Source: Glandiceps talaboti (Eukaryota > Hemichordata > Enteropneusta > Spengelidae). From it: DNA of 64,000 nt. How positions within the stretch are numbered: the stretch's first letter is position 1; each line of letters starts with the position of its first letter. This document shows, piece by piece, positions 26,111-39,604 of this stretch. The DNA lies in assembly GCF_964340395.1 (NCBI RefSeq), contig NC_135562.1, positions 21,371,892 to 21,435,891 of the forward strand, written 5' to 3'. The translations under genes and the position numbers were made by a program. The notes beneath the pieces are model-generated. The model saw nothing but the letters and a program-made list of their open reading frames with translations. It searched no databases and was not told the origin of the DNA.

Positions 26111-26839
26111 TTGTAATTTGTGACACAAATAGCAATCAATATGTTAGACATATATCTAATGGTTGGCTTGCAAACAAATTGTATATTTTATTTGACAGAC
26201 ATTAATTTTCCTACAAAAAGTCATAATGTCAGCTAGGAAGTTATATTAATATCTGAAATCAATATCAATGAAGAATTCACCTAGTCAATTTATTTCTTTA
26301 CCTAGTGACAATAATATGGCATTTGATTTAGTCTGGTGCATTGAAAGCAGTTTATTTAATCTTCTGGTCTGGCATGAAGTTTATATGAAAAAATTGTATA
26401 CAGTCACAGTATTTCTCTACAACGAGTCAATAATATGTTTGATATGAATTAATGTTCACGACTTCATTATAAATTTAGTATTTCTGAGTGCAGAGTTCAT
26501 TTTGTATTGAATTTTCCTATATGAAATTGACTGTGTTTATTTTAAGGGCAGTTTTAAAGTATATATACTCCAGTTCCCCTGATTTTTTCTTGGTAGAAAG
26601 TCAATATGTTCTTTATCAAACATCATTCATAATTTCATTTGTATACTGTTTTTTTATAGTGGTGATTATTTTGTATTCACGTTCTTCACAGTGTTAATTT
26701 TTTTGCAATCTTAAAGATATAGTTAACTACGAGAATGAATGTTCATGTACTCTGGGTTCATAGTACGAAATGAAAATTTCTATTCACAGAGTACAAGGGG
26801 TGTATGTACAATACGGTACAAAGACACACACTAATTATC
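26111..26839. other. AT-rich stretch, nothing recognised
   Basis: A 69-codon plus-strand frame at 26488 has no supporting signals. Confidence 0.5.
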
Positions 26840-28048
26840 AAATCATAGGTATAAATGTATGAATTATGTGATTATCAAATTATGGGTATAAATGTATGAA
26901 TTATGTGATTATCAAATCATGGGTATAAATGTATGAAATATGTGTTATCAAATTATGGGTATAAATGTATGAATTATGTGATTATCAAATTATGGGTATA
27001 AATGTATGAATTATGTGATTATCAAATTATGGGTATAAATGTATGAATTATGTGATTATCAAATTATGGGTATAAATGTATGAATTATGTGATTATCAAA
27101 TCATAGGTATAAATGTATGAATTATGTGATTATCAAATCATGGGTATAAATGTATGAAATATGTGATTATCAAATCATAGGTATAAATGTATGAATTATG
27201 TGATTATCAAATCATGGGTATAAATGTATGAATTATGTGATTATCAAATCATAGGTATAAATGTACGAATTATGTGATTATCAAATCATAGGTATAAATG
27301 TATGAATTATGTGATTATCAAATTATGGGTATAAATGTATGAATTATGTGATTATCAAATCATGGGTATAAATGTATGAATTATGTGATTATCAAATTAT
27401 GGGTATAAATGTATGAATTATGTGATTATCAAATCATGGGTATAAATGTATGAATTATGTGATTATCAAATTATGGGTATAAATGTATGAATTATGTGAT
27501 TATCAAATCATAGGTATAAATGTATGAATTATGTGATTATCAAATCATAGGTATAAATGTATGAATTATGTGATTATCAAATCATAGGTATAAATGTACG
27601 AAATATGTGATTATCAAATCATAGGTATAAATGTATGAATTATGTGATTATCAAATCATGGGTATAAATGTATGAATTATGTGATTATCAAATCATAGGT
27701 ATAAATGTACGAATTATGTGATTATCAAATCATAGGTATAAATGTATGAATTATGTGATTATCAAATTATGGGTATAAATGTATGAATTATGTGATTATC
27801 AAATCATAGGTATAAATGTATGAATTATGTGATTATCAAATCATGGGTATAAATGTATGAATTATGTGATTATCAAATCATGGGTATAAATGTATGAATT
27901 ATGTGATTATCAAATCATGGGTATAAATGTATGAATTATGTGATTATCAAATCATGGGTATAAATGTATGAATTATGTGATTATCAAATCATGGGTATAA
28001 ATGTATGAATTATGTGATTATCAAATCATAGGTATAAATGTATGAATT
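26840..28048 (+). repeat. 37-bp minisatellite, ~32 copies
   Basis: The unit is GGGTATAAATGTATGAATTA followed by TGTGATTATCAAATCAT. Recurrent variants are ATAGG/ATGGG, AATCAT/AATTAT and an AAATATG form. The unit is not divisible by three and no long frame results. Confidence 0.97.
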
Positions 28049-28436
28049 ACTGCACCTGTAGGAAAGGTAGCTGATATTTAGATAAACATTATATTGACAA
28101 TTTGTCTATTCTAATAAATGCAAATTGTAATTACCAAAATTATTATATACAAATTATTACATAGTTATGGTAGCTGATATTTCAATAAATGGTATATTGA
28201 TAGAATTGTCTATCTCCAATAAGTAAATTTGTAATTATCAAATCAGAATTATTTAATTTTTTTAGGTAGCTGACATTTAAATAAATTTTCTATTGACAAA
28301 GTTAGGTCTAAATCACATTAATAGGTTAATACATAGAACCTTGCCACAAGATTGAGAGAATATTGATTCCTGAAATTTGTATTTATCAGATATGTTTGCC
28401 CTTGAAAAGTAAATATACTCATATCCAATTGTTTGT
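28049..28436. other. three diverged GGTAGCTGATATTT copies
   Basis: GGTAGCTGATATTTAGATAA, GGTAGCTGATATTTCAATAA and GGTAGCTGACATTTAAATAA at about 28067, 28170 and 28265 show an old repeat with a period near 100 bp. Confidence 0.5.
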
Positions 28437-29192
28437 TATCTTTAAAATCAGTATGTCATTCTTAACTTTTGTGTTCTCACTGCAAACTATTATCTTTAAA
28501 ATCAGTATGTCATTCTTAACTGTTGTGTTCTCACTGCAAACTATTATCTTTAAAATCAGTATGTCATTCTTAACTGTTGTGTTCTCACTGCAAACTATTA
28601 TCTTTAAAATCAGTATGTCATTCTTAACTTTTGTGTTCTCACTGCAAACTGTTATCTTTAAAATCAGTATGTCATTCTTAACTGTTGTGTTCTCACTGCA
28701 AACTATTATCTTTAAAATCAGTACGTCATTCTTAACTTTTGTGTTCTCACTGCAAACTATTATCTTTAAAATCAGTACGTCATTCTTAACTTTTGTGTTC
28801 TCACTGCAAACTGTTATCTTTAAAATCAGTATGTCATTCTTAACTGTTGTGTTCTCACTGCAAACTATTATCTTTAAAATCAGTATGTCATTCTTAACTT
28901 TTGTGTTCTCACTGCAAACTATTATCTTTAAAATCAGTATGTCATTCTTAACTGTTGTGTTTTCACTGCAAACTATTATCTTTAAAATCAGTATGTCATT
29001 CTTAACTGTTGTGTTCTCACTGCAAACTATTATCTTTAAAATCAGTATGTCATTCTTAACTGTTGTGTTCTCACTGCAAACTATTATCTTTAAAATCAGT
29101 ATGTCATTCTTAACTGTTGTGTTTTCACTGCAAACTATTATCTTTAAAATCAGTATGTCATTCTTAACTGTTGTGTTTTCACTGCAAACTGT
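28437..29192 (+). repeat. 54-bp minisatellite, 14 copies, open frame artefact
   Basis: The unit is ATCTTTAAAATCAGTATGTC, ATTCTTAACTTTTGTGTTCT, CACTGCAAACTATT. At 18 codons per unit it stays open for about 300 codons (IIFKISMSFLTVVFSLQT). The common variants change residues (I/V, M/T, F/V) more than they are silent, so I read it as non-coding. Confidence 0.96.
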
Positions 29193-30139
29193 TTGTAGGA
29201 TATCTCTATTTCCTGCAATGCCAATTTATGGTTTATATTTGGTTTTAATACAATAATATTTGATGTTAATGGTATTGAGGATAATATAAGTATAATTTCT
29301 GGACTATTACACAAAGATTTTGTGAATACTTTTATATATTACGGTAACTGTAATGATTGCAATTGGCAGGTATTTATATAGCAAGAATGACAGTCTTAAA
29401 TAGGAGTAGAACTATTCTATGGTGATACCATCCAATGATTTTGCCATTACAACAAGTTAAGTCTATTTGTGGCTGTTAGTGTTAGATATCCATGCTACAA
29501 GTTTAAGAATCTGTTATCTACTTATCACCTCACTTCATTCAATCACTAACTTCTATACTATTACATTGATATAACATGAAATATTGAATCATGTATAACT
29601 GCATGAAAATAATGTAGAAAATACTGATTATATATTACACAAATAATGAAATATGGTATATGGAACACTAATGCATATTAAACATGATTAAAAATAGCAA
29701 ATGAAATGATTATAAAATGAGTAGCTAACAAAGTAAATATGGAAAGGAACTGAATTAAAATAAGATGAAAATTGCAAAGTTAATAAAATACACTAAAACA
29801 TTAGATAAATTTTTAAAATATGGAAAACAAATTTGTTAGATGCAATAAATAATGCAACAGTATAAAGTGAATGGAACGACAAAAACATGAAAGAAAATAA
29901 AAAGTAGAATGCTTTAAATGTAGGGCAGGTTAAGAAAATAACTGTTACAATATAATGTAATAAAAGATTAAATTAATGTTTCTAATTTGTCTGGCTAAGA
30001 ATTTATTTATCATTTAAAATAGGCTATCGATCTGAATTCAGAGAAAGAAGATGATACAAACTTTTTTGGAGCTCTGTTGTCGGAAAAAAATATTAATTGT
30101 TATCATGATCAAGCATTTCAATTATGGTAATTTCAAGGG
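29193..30139. other. very AT-rich stretch, nothing recognised
   Basis: Dense in A-rich text with no long frames. Confidence 0.5.
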
Positions 30140-30850
30140 CCTGGATTATTTTGATCAATTTGAAAGTTTATTTTTCAAAGCTTAAATGTCCTATATGATA
30201 TTGTTCTTTCAACTGACATGAGTATATTTTTGAGATCTTAACTATCATAAAAGTATATTAATATTAAAAAACTATTAATTATTATACCTATAATATATAA
30301 AACTGTATAGTGTGTTACCTAATCATCTACAAGTCACTCAATACCCTTTTATCAATTTGAAAATTACGAAAATTTAAAAATTTACTATCACACCATTTTT
30401 CAATCTACCTGATAAGGGCATATTTTTAGAGATCTCATCACAAAAATGTGATTACTAATTTTCCAGTCTTCAACTAGCTCCCAAAGACTAATGTTTAAAA
30501 AAAATGAAACAATATTTTACTTCCATATCAACGGAGCTGAATTCTCTATATCATCAATTTAAACGTAATACAGAAAAATTGAAATTTACCATCATATTAG
30601 TGTTCTTTAACCTGATATATAGGTAGATTTAAGAGATCTGGTCACAAATGTAATCATTAATATACCTAAAACAAACAAAACACCATTTTTGATTCACCTA
30701 CAAATTACTTCTGTATCCAGCAATTCTCTCAGTCACTTTGAACAGGAGAAATTTAAAATTTACTGTTTTATCGTTGTTTGACCTGATTTGGGTATATTTG
30801 ATTGTGATTAATAGACCTAAAATAAAAGAAACACTATTTACAATTAACTC
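30140..30850 (+). repeat. old diverged tandem repeat, period about 160-205 bp, ~4 copies
   Basis: The block (A)ACCTGATA..GGTATATTTTTGAGATCT recurs at about 30205, 30410, 30615 and 30780, each preceded by TTTAAAATTTACTATCA-like and followed by ATTAATATACCTAAAA-like text. Copies are diverged and visible only by aligning several motifs. Confidence 0.6.
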
Positions 30851-31324
30851 TAGTAGATCTATTGTGTTGAGTGGGCATGGCAGATATGGCTGTGTGTTAA
30901 ATGAATGTCTTACATTTTGAACGACATGTAAATGAGGTGACGGACTCACAATCAAGGTCTTTGCAAACACTGTTGTCAAAATATGGTGTTGCTTAATTGC
31001 AATTTAAACTCCATCATTGTGTTTTCATATTATAGTCAATGTAATCACTATCTGTGTTCAAATTATTTAGTTGTCATGGTCAGCTTCCAGCTATAAATAG
31101 CTACGGCAATGTTACATTGTGTTACTATGTTTCAATATTGTATCAGTATATGCGTTTTTCTTACATTGAGTGTACTTAGATGAAACGTTAGTTGATGTGC
31201 AATATGGTAATGACTAAGCCGTTAACAGGTTTGTATTAGGAAGCAAATATATCGATGGCCTTGCTTTAACAGACATCATTTGAAAATTTATGAGAGAAAA
31301 GCTGAATAAAATTTTATACTTTAC

Positions 31325-31629
31325 CATTCAGACACTGCGCTTCTAAGGCGTCCAAGAGGCCTTCCTTTGATGTACATCTTAATACGCGGTTTGTCTTTTT
31401 GGCTCATGTTGGGAGACGAATGGGGTCGTATTTCCGCCCCATGACTCGTATGAGGTCTGTCATTTTTATCAGCATTATTAGGATCAAACATTTGTTTTCG
31501 TCTCTCTCGGTGTTTGGCCGAGATCCGATATAGCACTGAGCTGGCCATTATATCGGTAGCAGACACAGTGGCCATGTGGTTCAACAAATCTCCAGTCTTT
31601 AGCTCATGTGCCACTTCTTCAAGTTCTTG
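31325..31629 (-). CDS. probable internal or 5' coding exon, unrecognised protein
   Basis: The minus-strand frame opens after a TGA at 31632-31630 and runs for about 100 codons to a good splice donor, GAATG|GTAAAG, the last exon base being 31325. It is more GC-rich than its surroundings and includes SSVLYRISAKHRERRKQMF, DRPHTSHGAEIRPHSSP and MYIKGRPLGRLRSAVSEW. The product is hydrophilic and basic with no membrane segment. The 5' edge is uncertain: an acceptor at about 31627 (TTGACAAG) has a poor pyrimidine tract, and an internal ATG at 31572 (MATVSATDIM) could start a first exon. I do not recognise the protein. The next exon would lie below 31300 and was not found. Confidence 0.5.
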
Positions 31630-34491
31630 TCAACCACTTACTATCAGTGTGTCCTCATCTAATTGATGATCACTCACACAGAAAAAAGTTCAAGTCTGAC
31701 AAAGAAAACACATCGTGAATTTCGAACAGAATATTTTTAGTGCCCTTTAGTCAAGCCTTCCTGACTATACTTGTATGTATCCTGGAGTGTATTGATAAAA
31801 TAATAGCTCCATTATCTGTGTAGTTGTGAGTATGTCTAGGAGTATTTTAACGACATTGTCATTGGGAAGTAGCTGACAGTATCAATGAAAGGTACACAAA
31901 GAAACCAGCTGCGTCAGTAAAGATGCTAATAATATGACATTACAGGTGATATGCTGTTACAGCTACTATTCATCGGTTAGAAATCTCCTACATCAACTTT
32001 TCCGGCATTCGTAATTCCATTCCATTGTCATGGTACATACGTCAAGAGCTCCAACCGCTTGGCATCCTCATCTGAAACTCTTGTCCGTTACAGGTGGAGA
32101 AATGTATTCCAGGACAGTCTCAGGGGAAAGATAATTTGTAAGTCCCAAGGCAAAAGTAGTAAATCATGTGAGACAACAGAGATAGTCAAGTCTTTTGTAG
32201 GGTTTCATACAGTTAGACAATTTAACTGCATGCAAGCAAGTGTGTACAGTTCCTACGTTAACAACATAATATAAACAGTCCAGCTGATGAAATTAAATTA
32301 GGTGAAATGCAATACATTATTCATCATAGAGCCGGTAACGTTGATTCCGACATAGGGGTGACACACCTAAAAACACGGCATCATATCACAACGCAAATAC
32401 CTCACCATGATAATTGTTTAAAAGGGCCCCAAATTGCATCGTAATTAGCATCTTTATGGATGGGTCCCCATACACTTGTAATTCCCTGATAGACTTGTAT
32501 TATACATGCAAAAAATAGACTGATAAAATATTAATAAATTAAGTGTCAATAGACCTGTCAATTCACATGATTGTGCTGCATACAATAATTAAGTGGTCTG
32601 ACCCATTCCAGTCAACTTGGTGTGTACACACAAAGTAGTTTATCCTGGAAGAACTGCAGACAGAGATCACTTGATTCACCCGCCTGTCACATCTATATTA
32701 TCCAAAACAGCCAATTCTTACATATGACATGCAGTCATAGACAGTACTAACACAGACCTGTTAATTTTCACCACTATTTCATCAATCATGTCATCAGTCA
32801 ATCAGCAGATGTTTTTAGGGGTCTACTGTCAAGTCATGCTACTACTACTACTACTAGTATTTAATGTGACAATGGTAATGACAGAATTAGGCAAGAAAAG
32901 AAAGTGACCGCTGGTGAACTAAGCTCAATCATACACTTGACAGAGCTTCACGGCTGGCTTTTAAGGTGACAATTCTCTCCTGAAGTTGATTGGCTTCTGC
33001 AACAATTCATACAACAGTGCTCATTATTGTTTATAGTGCGTTTCCAAGGGAACACCAGCATGGCTCTCCTGATGGTGATTCCCTTCATCTGTGTCAATAC
33101 TTACACAAATTAAACAATGCACTAATTCACTGATTAACTGCTTCAAAATATAATACATTGTGAAAAGAAAGCCTCATTTGAGCACTATTCCCATCTAATT
33201 ACTTCTATAATGTACAATTAAAGCACAAGGCAGTCTGATAGACCTGACATTAGTGTTTCTTACAATGTATTTATTATCATTTTTTAGAGGTAATAATTAC
33301 AAATGTACTGTCTTAGTCTCTGTTCTCAATGAAGGTGACAGTTCACAAATTAGCACCTAACTTTCACCAAACAAAGACTGTGTACATATGTTTATAACAG
33401 CTACATGGAAATATTAACATCAATGTCAAATAACAAAGACTTTTTTTTATACAAAATGTAGGCCTTCAAGTTAGTAAAACTAACTGAATGCAAGCATAGA
33501 ATGTGATTTTCAACTTGAAATTGAATTGGAAATTGTAAGTGAAGTAATTCTATAGACTTTGATATTAAACTTGACTTGACAATGTTGGCACTGATCACTA
33601 CCAATAAACACAGTCTATACAAATGATGTGATTTATCTCTACAAACTACAATTTACAAATGGACAAGTGTTTAATAAGCTGCACAAATACAGTTCTTTGA
33701 AAACACGTACCATGCTGCTTCCTTTGTGGGACCAATTCACTGAAGACAGACTTCCGTTTTAGAGTGCTTAAAATGACAGACTTTCTAGTTACCATGGTGA
33801 TATGAATATGATCGTGAAAACAAATGTGAGATAGCATATCAGGTGGTTTACATATTATGATCTGGGCAAGTTAGAAAGTTTGTATTTTATGCATTCTATG
33901 TCTGTGAAATGAACACATTGTAATTTATAAATGCACACTACTTGAATAAAATGTCAGTTGTGTAATTTGAAATTCTTAATTCATAAATTCATATAGTACA
34001 AAGGCAACATCCTTGGCTCAAATTTATCTTCCATGCTTGGAAGTTAGATTTGGCCAAGTGAACTGTTTCACAGCTATAATTAATTATCTATTGATTCTTT
34101 CTAATTTCAGTGGTCTAACAGATTACCACACTTGATAAATTTCAGTGGTCTAACAGACTACCACACTTGATAAATTTGGTCATCTAGAATGATGTTAAAG
34201 TAGTCTATAGTATATGTCCTGATTTTGAACCCTACATTTAAATATATAAATTCACCAAAAAGTAATAGAAGTCTTCAATTGCTGTTCATTCCTTTTTCAC
34301 TTGTTATATACCTGGGTCTACAATAATACTTTATAGCCATACTCCTTATAATATTATTACAGTGTTGTGAGAAGTCTTTTCTGTCACTTCAAAACACTTC
34401 AATGACCTGTACATGATACTTCTTAGTCATGCTTATACAAAACCAGTGGTGCATGTACAAATTACAATGTTGATGTACACATTTCTCTGCC
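31630..34491. other. upstream side of the 31.3-kb exon
   Basis: On the minus strand, short exon-like pieces with donor-like sites occur at about 31640-31680 (before GTAAGTGG) and 32040-32075 (SDEDAKRLELL before GTATGT), but their phases do not join cleanly to the exon at 31.3-31.6 kb. The rest is AT-rich with nothing seen. Confidence 0.3.
34107..34174 (+). repeat. ~35-bp tandem duplication
   Basis: Two copies of TTTCAGTGGTCTAACAGATT followed by ACCACACTTGATAAAT. Confidence 0.85.
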
Positions 34492-35996
34492 TCATTACTT
34501 TGACTGACAGCTATATCAGAATACATACATACCTAGTTTGCACTGTACCAGTATAACTCATTACTTTGACTGATAGCTATATCAGAATACATACATACCT
34601 AGTTTGCACTGTACCAGTATAACTCATTACTTTGACTGATAGCTATATCAGAATACATACATACCTAGTTTGCACTGTACCAATATAACTCATTACTTTG
34701 ACTGATAACTATATCAGAATACATACATACCTAGTTTGCACTGTACCAGTATAACTCATTACTTTGACTGACTGCTATATCAGAATACACACATACCTAG
34801 TTTGCACTGTACCAGTATAACTCATTACTTTGACTGACTGCTATATCAGAATACATACATACCTAGTTTGCACTGTACCAGTATAACTCATTACTTTGAC
34901 TGACAGGTATATCAGAATACACACATACCTAGTTTGCACTGTACCAGTATAACTCATTACTTTGACTGACTGCTATATCAGAATACATACATACCTAGTT
35001 TGCACTGTACCAGTATAACTCATTACTTTGACTGACAGGTATATCAGAATACATACATACCTAGTTTGCACTGTACCAGTATAACTCATTACTTTGACTG
35101 ATAGCTATATCAGAATACATACATACCTAGAGTTTGCACAGTACCAGTATAACTCATTACTTTGACTGATAGCTATATCAGAATACATACATACCTAGTT
35201 TGCACTGTACCAGTATAACTCATTACTTTGACTGACAGCTATATCAGAATACATACATACCTAGTTTGCACTGTACTAGTGTAACTCATTACTTTGACTG
35301 ACTGCTATATCAGAATACATACATACCTAGTTTGCACTGTACCAGTATAACTCATTACTTTGACTGATAGCTATATCAGAATACATACATACCTAGTTTG
35401 GACTGTACCAATATAACTCATTACTTTGACTGACTGCTATATCAGAATACATACATACCTAGTTTGCACTGTACCAGTATAACTCATTACTTTGACTGAT
35501 AGCTATATCAGAATACATACATACCTAGTTTGCACTGTACCAGTATAACTCATTACTTTGACTGATAGCTATATCAGAATACATACATACCTAGTTTGCA
35601 CTGTACCAGTATAACTCATTACTTTGACTGACTGCTATATCAGAATACATACATACCTAGTTTGCACTGTACCAGTATAACTCATTACTTTGACTGATAG
35701 CTATATCAGAATACATACATACCTAGTTTGCACTGTACCAGTATAACTCATTACTTTGACTGATAGCTATATCAGAATACATACATACCTAGTTTGCACT
35801 GTACCAGTATAACTCATTACTTTGACTGACTGCTATATCAGAATACATACATACCTAGTTTGCACTGTACCAGTATAACTCATTACTTTGACTGACAGGT
35901 ATATCAGAATACATACATACCTAGTTTGCACTGTACCAGTATAACTCATTACTTTGACTGATAGCTATATCAGAATACATACATAACTAGTTTGCA
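34492..35996 (+). repeat. 66-bp minisatellite, ~23 copies
   Basis: The unit is ATAACTCATTACTTTGACTG, ATAGCTATATCAGAATACAT, ACATACCTAGTTTGCACTGT, ACCAGT. Variation is concentrated in the 4-5 bases after GACTGA (TAGC, CAGG, CTGC), giving an order of variants useful for tracing duplications. Confidence 0.97.
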
Positions 35997-36454
35997 ATAA
36001 AAGTGTTCGATACCTTACAAGTAAAAAACCTCAACTTACCAACTTTGATCATAAAATGTATGTACTTTAGTCTTGGTTAATACCCATACTTGTCAATGGG
36101 GTCTCATCCCATCAGTATAATGGCTGCCTACTACCCCAAAGAGTCTGGGAAACAGTCAACAAATTTATGTGACTTCTACTTCCAGTTAGCTAAGACATGT
36201 TAATCATACAAATATGGCCATAGATTAAGTTGTACAATTATTTTATTTGAAATTGATCGGTATTGTGACTTCAGACTGTCAAACATTTGGCATGACAGTT
36301 TGAACTGCCTAGGATTACACTTGGTGTCCCATTCTTTGCTGTGCATTTTTTACCATGATACTTTAGTCTAAACCGATTGATTGATCACATTAACTTTGAT
36401 TATTATTTTCCCAGACCCTCGCAGAGGTAACCATTGTGAGTGACCCAAACAAAC
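35997..36454. other. stretch between two minisatellites, nothing recognised
   Basis: No exon or element seen. Confidence 0.5.
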
Positions 36455-37194
36455 TACTGTCTTCTGGGTAACAGAGACTAATATGTACTGTACTACAGTC
36501 TTCTGGGTAATGGAGACTAATATGTACTGTACTACATTCTTCTGGGTAACAGAGACTAATATGTACTGTACTACAGTCTTCTGGGTAATGGAGACTAGTA
36601 TGTACTGTACTACATTCTTCTGGGTAACGGAGACTAATATGTACTGTACTACAGTCTTCTGGGTAACAGAGACTAATATGTACTGTACTACAGTCTTCTG
36701 GGTAATGGAGACTAATATGTACTGTACTACATTCTTCTCGGTAACGGAGACTAATATGTACTGTACTACATTCTTCTGGGTAACGGAGACTAATATGTAC
36801 TGTACTACAGTCTTCTGGGTAATGGAGACTAGTATGTACTGTACTACAGTCTTCTGGGTAACCGAGACTAGTATGTACTGTACTACAGTCTTCTGGGTAA
36901 CCGAGACTAATATGTACTGTACTACATTCTTCTGGGTAACAGAGACTAGTATGTACTGTACTACAGTCTTCTGGGTAACCGAGACTAATATGTACTGTAC
37001 TACAGTCTTCTGGGTAATGGAGACTAATATGTACTGTACTACAGTCTTCTGGGTAACCGAGACTAATATGTACTGTACTACATTCTTCTGGGTAACCGAG
37101 ACTGATATGTACTGTATTCTTCTTGGTAACCGAGACTAGTATGTACTGTACTACAGTCTTCTGGGTAACCAAGACTAGTAGTATGTACTGTACT
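36455..37194 (+). repeat. 39-bp minisatellite, ~19 copies, open on both strands
   Basis: The unit is ATGTACTGTACTACAGTCTT followed by CTGGGTAACAGAGACTAAT. At 13 codons per unit both strands stay open for over 200 codons (MYCTTVFWVTETN on plus, CSTVHISLGYPED on minus). Variants include residue changes on both strands, so neither frame is favoured. Confidence 0.96.
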
Positions 37195-37850
37195 ACACTG
37201 TCTTCTAGTGAATGTTTCCTGTTTATATCAGTACTTTACATAACTATGTACTGAATACTTATTAATCAATGTATGACCTTTGACCTCGCATTCATGTCAT
37301 ATTTCCTTCCTTTCTAGTTTGTACAGAAACAGTTAATTTTAATTTCAAAACATGGCAGGCACCTGTCCTCTTATCACATCAAATTAAATGGCCTCAAAGG
37401 ATATTATTTGCCCTGCAGCTAAAATTTCCCTCTACAAAGCATCGTACACAGGAACTGTAACTTTTTACATAGACTATATAAAGTATTGGTAGTCATTTGT
37501 AAGGGTAACAAAGATCACATGGTTTTATTGACATAGTAACTTTCAATGAGTTGTTGCTATAAATATGTTCTGTCTTAAAATTAGAAAACAAAATATGAAA
37601 ATAACGAAATAAATTTCTGTAAGGTAGGTATTTTTTTTAGTGTTTTTTTTTTGTTTTGTTTCATTGTGACACCTTGTGACTGGAGTGCCCTTTATGCTAG
37701 CTGATATGATGTACAACAATTTCTTGTAACTATCACAAATTTGGTGTTCCCTTCATTATATCCATTACTATGGTAATCAGTGTGTCCAATGTGATGCACC
37801 ACTGATGTACAACAATTTTTTGTAATGCACCAAAATCTGGTGTTCTCATT

Positions 37851-38195
37851 TCCATATATAAGATGAGGACTGGGTATTTATTTTGGATTTTTAATTTATA
37901 CAACAATTTTGTCTTAGTATCCTAATTGAAAAATCAATGTGAAACGACATATGCCAAGTCCTTGTTTGTAACTCAATACATTGCAAAACACTGATAAATG
38001 TTTACAATGTTTTTTTTTGTATGTATAATATCAAACTTGTTTTTATTTTTTTTTAGCTTTTTGCAATGTATTGAGTTACAAACACAGACTTAGTCAATGT
38101 TGTTTCACATTGATTTCTCAAGTAGGAAGCCATGATAAAATTGTTTTATAAATTAAAAATCCAAAATAAATACCTAATCCTCATCCATATGGCCA
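37851..38195. mobile_element. foldback element with ~127-bp inverted arms
   Basis: The arm at 37862-37988 (starts GATGAGGACTGGGTATTT) matches the complement of 38059-38185 (ends TACCTAATCCTCATC) over 127 bp with scattered mismatches; similarity extends about 10 bp further out on each side. The 70-bp spacer is T-rich. No target duplication was found. The arms have diverged, so it is older than the element at 40.3 kb. Confidence 0.75.
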
Positions 38196-38249
38196 CATTA
38201 AAAGTTTGCCCTCTTGATATGATGTACCATTGAATATTGATAAACAGTA

Positions 38250-38314
38250 ATTTCTAGTGACACATTAAAATTTGATGTTCCTAAATGTATTTCATATGAT
38301 GAATCACAAAACAC
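38250..38314. repeat. 66-bp palindromic module, diverged copy
   Basis: It begins ATTTCTAGTGA and ends TCACAAAACAC at the same spacing as the copies at 49.60 and 50.58 kb, with the internal AAAATTTGATGTTCC block. Related fragments lie just left (37719-37752 and 37814-37847), where the opening half is present twice in tandem without the closing arm. Confidence 0.5.
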
Positions 38315-38916
38315 CAAATTTTGATAATTTAGATCAGCAATAATTTGTTGTCTTTCTTGAATAGATGACACTCTGTAAAACAAGTTAACCATTGAGTAAA
38401 CTGGAATTATTTACACATACATTTGTGGAAAGCATAACTGTGTGGCTAACAACTTACAAAATATACACTGATTGACTTATGAATAATACATACAATTACA
38501 TGATTTAATAAAAGATATTTGTATAAGTTGATATTTTATAGAATTATGTTGATAAATTGACAATAAAACTTAATTTTCACTTCATCATTTTCCCATTAAT
38601 GGTATTTGTATTTGATACCAGCTAGCTTTATTCTGTTTAAGGACAAAATGATGAATAGAAAGAAGTCAACAACAAATCTTAGAATAAATCTTAGTGTATG
38701 TTTTCTTTCAGCTGTGTAAATTTAAAAACGATATACTTCAAATTATTAAACACTACCACTCATTAAATCAGTCATATGAATGAGAAAGGAATATTTAGTT
38801 TGAATGAAATAACTTAAATACTTTTCTGTTTTGGAAAATCATGAGACAACACTGACCAAGTTTGTGTTTGTAATTCAGTAAATTGACAAAAACCTAAAAC
38901 TGTGTAAAAAGTATGA

Positions 38917-39002
38917 CAGTGACAGTGTATGTATGTATGTACAGGAAATGGCCAACTGACAGTGACAGTGTATGTATGTATGTACAGGAAATGGCCAACT
39001 GG
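38917..39002 (+). repeat. ~43-bp tandem duplication with GTAT tetranucleotides
   Basis: Two copies of TGACAGTGACAGTGTATGTA followed by TGTATGTACAGGAAATGGCC. Confidence 0.85.
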
Positions 39003-39590
39003 GTAAACATTATTAGTAATTACTGACTAATTTTACAAGTAAACACAATTAATCTTACTATTTATGTATGGTGCAGTTTCATGGAAATCTAATCAAGCTG
39101 AACACATGTAAAGTAGGAATGTTTTAAAAATTATGAAAAAAAAGAACTAATTCATGACTGCTGTTGTGATGAATAATTATTATATTTTGATACAAGTGGA
39201 CAAAGACAACCTATCAGTGTATTTCATGTATTCGTGGTAAATGTTAAATAAATTAATATGTAGTAAAATGATTTTCTAAACATGACAGAACCCCTTTATA
39301 TACTACAAATCTTTACTGTGGTATTGTCATTTGTATTGTCTTTCCAAAGCTTCCAAGCTTCAATAGGTTACATCATGAGGTGTATAACTGTTATAGCGCC
39401 CTCAGTGTACAACTATTACAAAGTTTTCTAAGATATATCTTGTTGACTCTGTAACTCATGACAAAATATCAATAAAACAGCACAGAATGGTAATAAATAG
39501 TTGTCTAAGCCATATATCATGTTATCATAACACACTTGTAAACTTAATCATCTTCACTATGAAGCAAACAATTCATGAGGCAATGTCATG

Positions 39591-39604
39591 GTTGCCATAG
39601 CAAC
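39591..39604. promoter_or_regulatory. RFX X-box-like palindrome
   Basis: GTTGCCATAGCAAC is a full X-box. GTTGCCATAGCAAT at 16250-16263 is nearly identical. No gene lies close to either. Confidence 0.3.

Noticed and set aside
28363-29256. 297-residue IFKISMSFLTVVFSLQT repeat frame
   Set aside because: 54-bp minisatellite; unit variants mostly change residues, which argues against selection on a protein.
36390-37172. Overlapping frames on both strands of the 39-bp array
   Set aside because: Both strands are equally open and equally variable, so the frames come from unit length alone.
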